From contig JAJEGM010000057.1 of assembly GCA_022819825.1 (NCBI GenBank), positions 1 to 61,336 of the forward strand: 61,336 nucleotides of DNA. Reading direction: 5' to 3'. The position numbers and the translations under genes were made by a program. Of this stretch, positions 60,404 to 61,336 are shown piece after piece; within the stretch, counting starts at the first letter, position 1, and the number at the start of each line of letters is the position of its first letter. Source of the stretch: Acidimicrobiia bacterium. Lineage in GTDB: Bacteria; Actinomycetota; Acidimicrobiia; Acidimicrobiales; Bin134. The notes beneath the pieces are model-generated. The model ran no database searches and had not been told where the DNA came from. It worked only from the letters and a program-made list of their open reading frames with translations.

Positions 60404-61194
60404 TCGGTGATCCGGCGCTCAATGAGATCGACGTAGGCGGGGTTGAGCTCGATGCCTGCCCAGTTTCGACCGAGATCTTGGGCTGCAATCAAAGTGGTCC
60501 CTGATCCGGCGTAGGGATCGAGGACGGTGTCGCCTGGTCGGCTGGTGATTTGGATGCAGCGGCGGGCCAGGGTCATGGGCATGACGGCTGGGTGGTCTTC
60601 GATGCCGCCGGCGTCCTTTCTCCGGGGCTCTGTGTTGATGTCCCACATGGTTCGCAGCCGGCGGCCGTTGGGGCCCTTCACCGCGGCTGTGTCGTAGTAG
60701 TAGTCCTGGTTCTTGGACAGTAGGAACACCGTCTCGTGGGACTTGGTCGGGCGATCACAGACTGACTCGGGGTGGGCGTTGGGCTTGTACCAGATGACTT
60801 CAGAGCGCAACCACCAGCCAGCATCCTGTAGTGCGAATGCCAGACGCCACGGAACTCCGATCAGGTCTTTCGGCTTCAACCCCTCCGGAGTGGGGGGCCG
60901 CACGGACATGGCCCGAGCCCGGTTCTTGCGGTCGGGTGCCCGGTACCGACGATTTCCAGAAGTGTACGAGTCGCCCACATTCAGCCACACCGTTCCGTCA
61001 TCGGCAAGCACCCGCCTCACCTGGTCGAACGCCATGACAACGCTCTTGACGTATTCGCCCAGAGCGTCATCGCGGCCAATCTGACCCTCGGCCGAGTAAT
61101 CCCGAAGCGACCAATACGGCGGTGACGTGATCACCGTCTGCACACACCCATCAGGCAGTAATCCCAAGGCCTCGATCGCTGGGCCACACGCCAA
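60400..61194 (-). CDS. Site-specific DNA methyltransferase (beta class, N4-cytosine/N6-adenine)
   Basis: The 264-residue enzyme has motif IV TSPPYW (23-28) at the N-terminus and the SAM-binding motif I DPYAGSGTT near residues 226-234, the beta-class order found in N4-cytosine and N6-adenine methyltransferases. It would protect DNA against the adjacent nuclease. The start is unusual: a TTG at 61194; the frame stays open upstream into the transposase remnant with no ATG or GTG, so the N-terminus may have been cut by insertion. Confidence 0.85.
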   Translation of the reverse strand: MACGPAIEALGLLPDGCVQTVITSPPYWSLRDYSAEGQIGRDDALGEYVKSVVMAFDQVRRVLADDGTVWLNVGDSYTSGNRRYRAPDRKNRARAMSVRPPTPEGLKPKDLIGVPWRLAFALQDAGWWLRSEVIWYKPNAHPESVCDRPTKSHETVFLLSKNQDYYYDTAAVKGPNGRRLRTMWDINTEPRRKDAGGIEDHPAVMPMTLARRCIQITSRPGDTVLDPYAGSGTTLIAAQDLGRNWAGIELNPAYVDLIERRITE

Positions 61195-61202
61195 TACGGG
61201 CT

Positions 61203-61336
61203 CTACGCGATGAAGCGGGGACGTCGGGTTCTGATTTTTGTGACGGGTTGAGTTTGGCCTGGTTTTCGTCCGGCGGCAAGCAGGATTCTGAGCCGGTAGT
61301 TGTGTAGGTTTCGGTAGCCTCGGGCTGAGCGTTTGA
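61203..61336 (-). mobile_element. C-terminal remnant of an ISL3-like transposase, cut by window end
   Basis: The minus strand reads SARGYRNLHNYRLRILLAAG and then a basic tail to a TAG at 61203. This resembles the C-terminal helix of ISL3-family DDE transposases (ARGYRN-NYRLR-LL). The gene continues past the window edge, so completeness is unknown. Only 8 bp separate its stop from the methyltransferase TTG. Confidence 0.5.

Overview
High-GC (roughly 65%), very gene-dense chromosomal DNA that fits a free-living or host-associated actinobacterium, most likely class Acidimicrobiia. The placement is inferred from family content: three luciferase-like (LLM/F420-type) monooxygenases, two cytochromes P450, two fused CaiB-CaiB proteins, several DxHxxE amidohydrolases, a polyphosphate glucokinase and a DUF3516 helicase. 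It also rests on a start-site architecture I see about 20 times: a TANNNT hexamer (often TAGCCT) followed 5-10 nt later by ATG/GTG, as expected for leaderless mRNAs. No rRNA, tRNA or CRISPR array was seen.

Layout. 1-4.5 kb (minus): amidohydrolase, acyl-CoA ligase, serine-hydrolase lipoprotein. 4.5-9.75 kb (plus): VOC protein, metallo-beta-lactamase-fold hydrolase, zinc alcohol dehydrogenase, acyl-CoA dehydrogenase, amino-acid/amide-type solute-binding lipoprotein. 9.77-13.2 kb: 2-hydroxyacid dehydrogenase, divergent from a transsulfuration pair (cystathionine beta-synthase and a cystathionine gamma-synthase/lyase-type enzyme). 13.2-20.2 kb (minus): a six-gene probable catabolic operon (amidohydrolase, GMC oxidoreductase, D-aminoacylase-type hydrolase, amidohydrolase, RpiB-like isomerase, LLM oxidoreductase), divergent from two tandem D-aminoacylase paralogues (20.26-23.76 kb). 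23.8-24.4 kb: a small HTH gene and a lower-GC intergenic island. 24.4-41.4 kb: LLM enzyme, DUF3516 helicase, zinc-ribbon protein, esterase, thioesterase, SDRs, MMPL transporter, polyphosphate glucokinase, ThDP enzyme, an unknown protein and a CaiB-CaiB fusion.

The most notable locus is 42.78-44.41 kb. A 174-codon gene is interrupted only by an in-frame UGA inside a U-G-S-C motif and overlaps the next gene by 4 nt (ATGA). Conventional ORF calling splits it into two fragments. It is almost certainly a UGSC-family selenoprotein, with a conserved-looking but uncharacterised partner (42784-43884). Divergent from it is a PQQ-like beta-propeller protein sharing a back-to-back -10 element.

44.4-52.2 kb: propeller protein, epoxide hydrolase, 3-hydroxyisobutyrate dehydrogenase-like enzyme, MaoC hydratase, PaaI thioesterase, P450, branched-chain aminotransferase. 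52.3-54.8 kb is an accessory island: two toxin-antitoxin modules (Phd/PIN and RHH-like/PIN) with a palindromic and a tandem-repeat operator respectively, then a truncated GNAT gene and a frameshifted phosphotransferase. 54.8-59.6 kb: P450, second CaiB-CaiB fusion, alcohol dehydrogenase. 59.6-61.3 kb: a likely type II restriction-modification pair beside a transposase C-terminal remnant at the window edge.

Overall the window looks like lipid, amide and xenobiotic catabolism with an embedded thiol/selenol redox operon and a mobile right flank.
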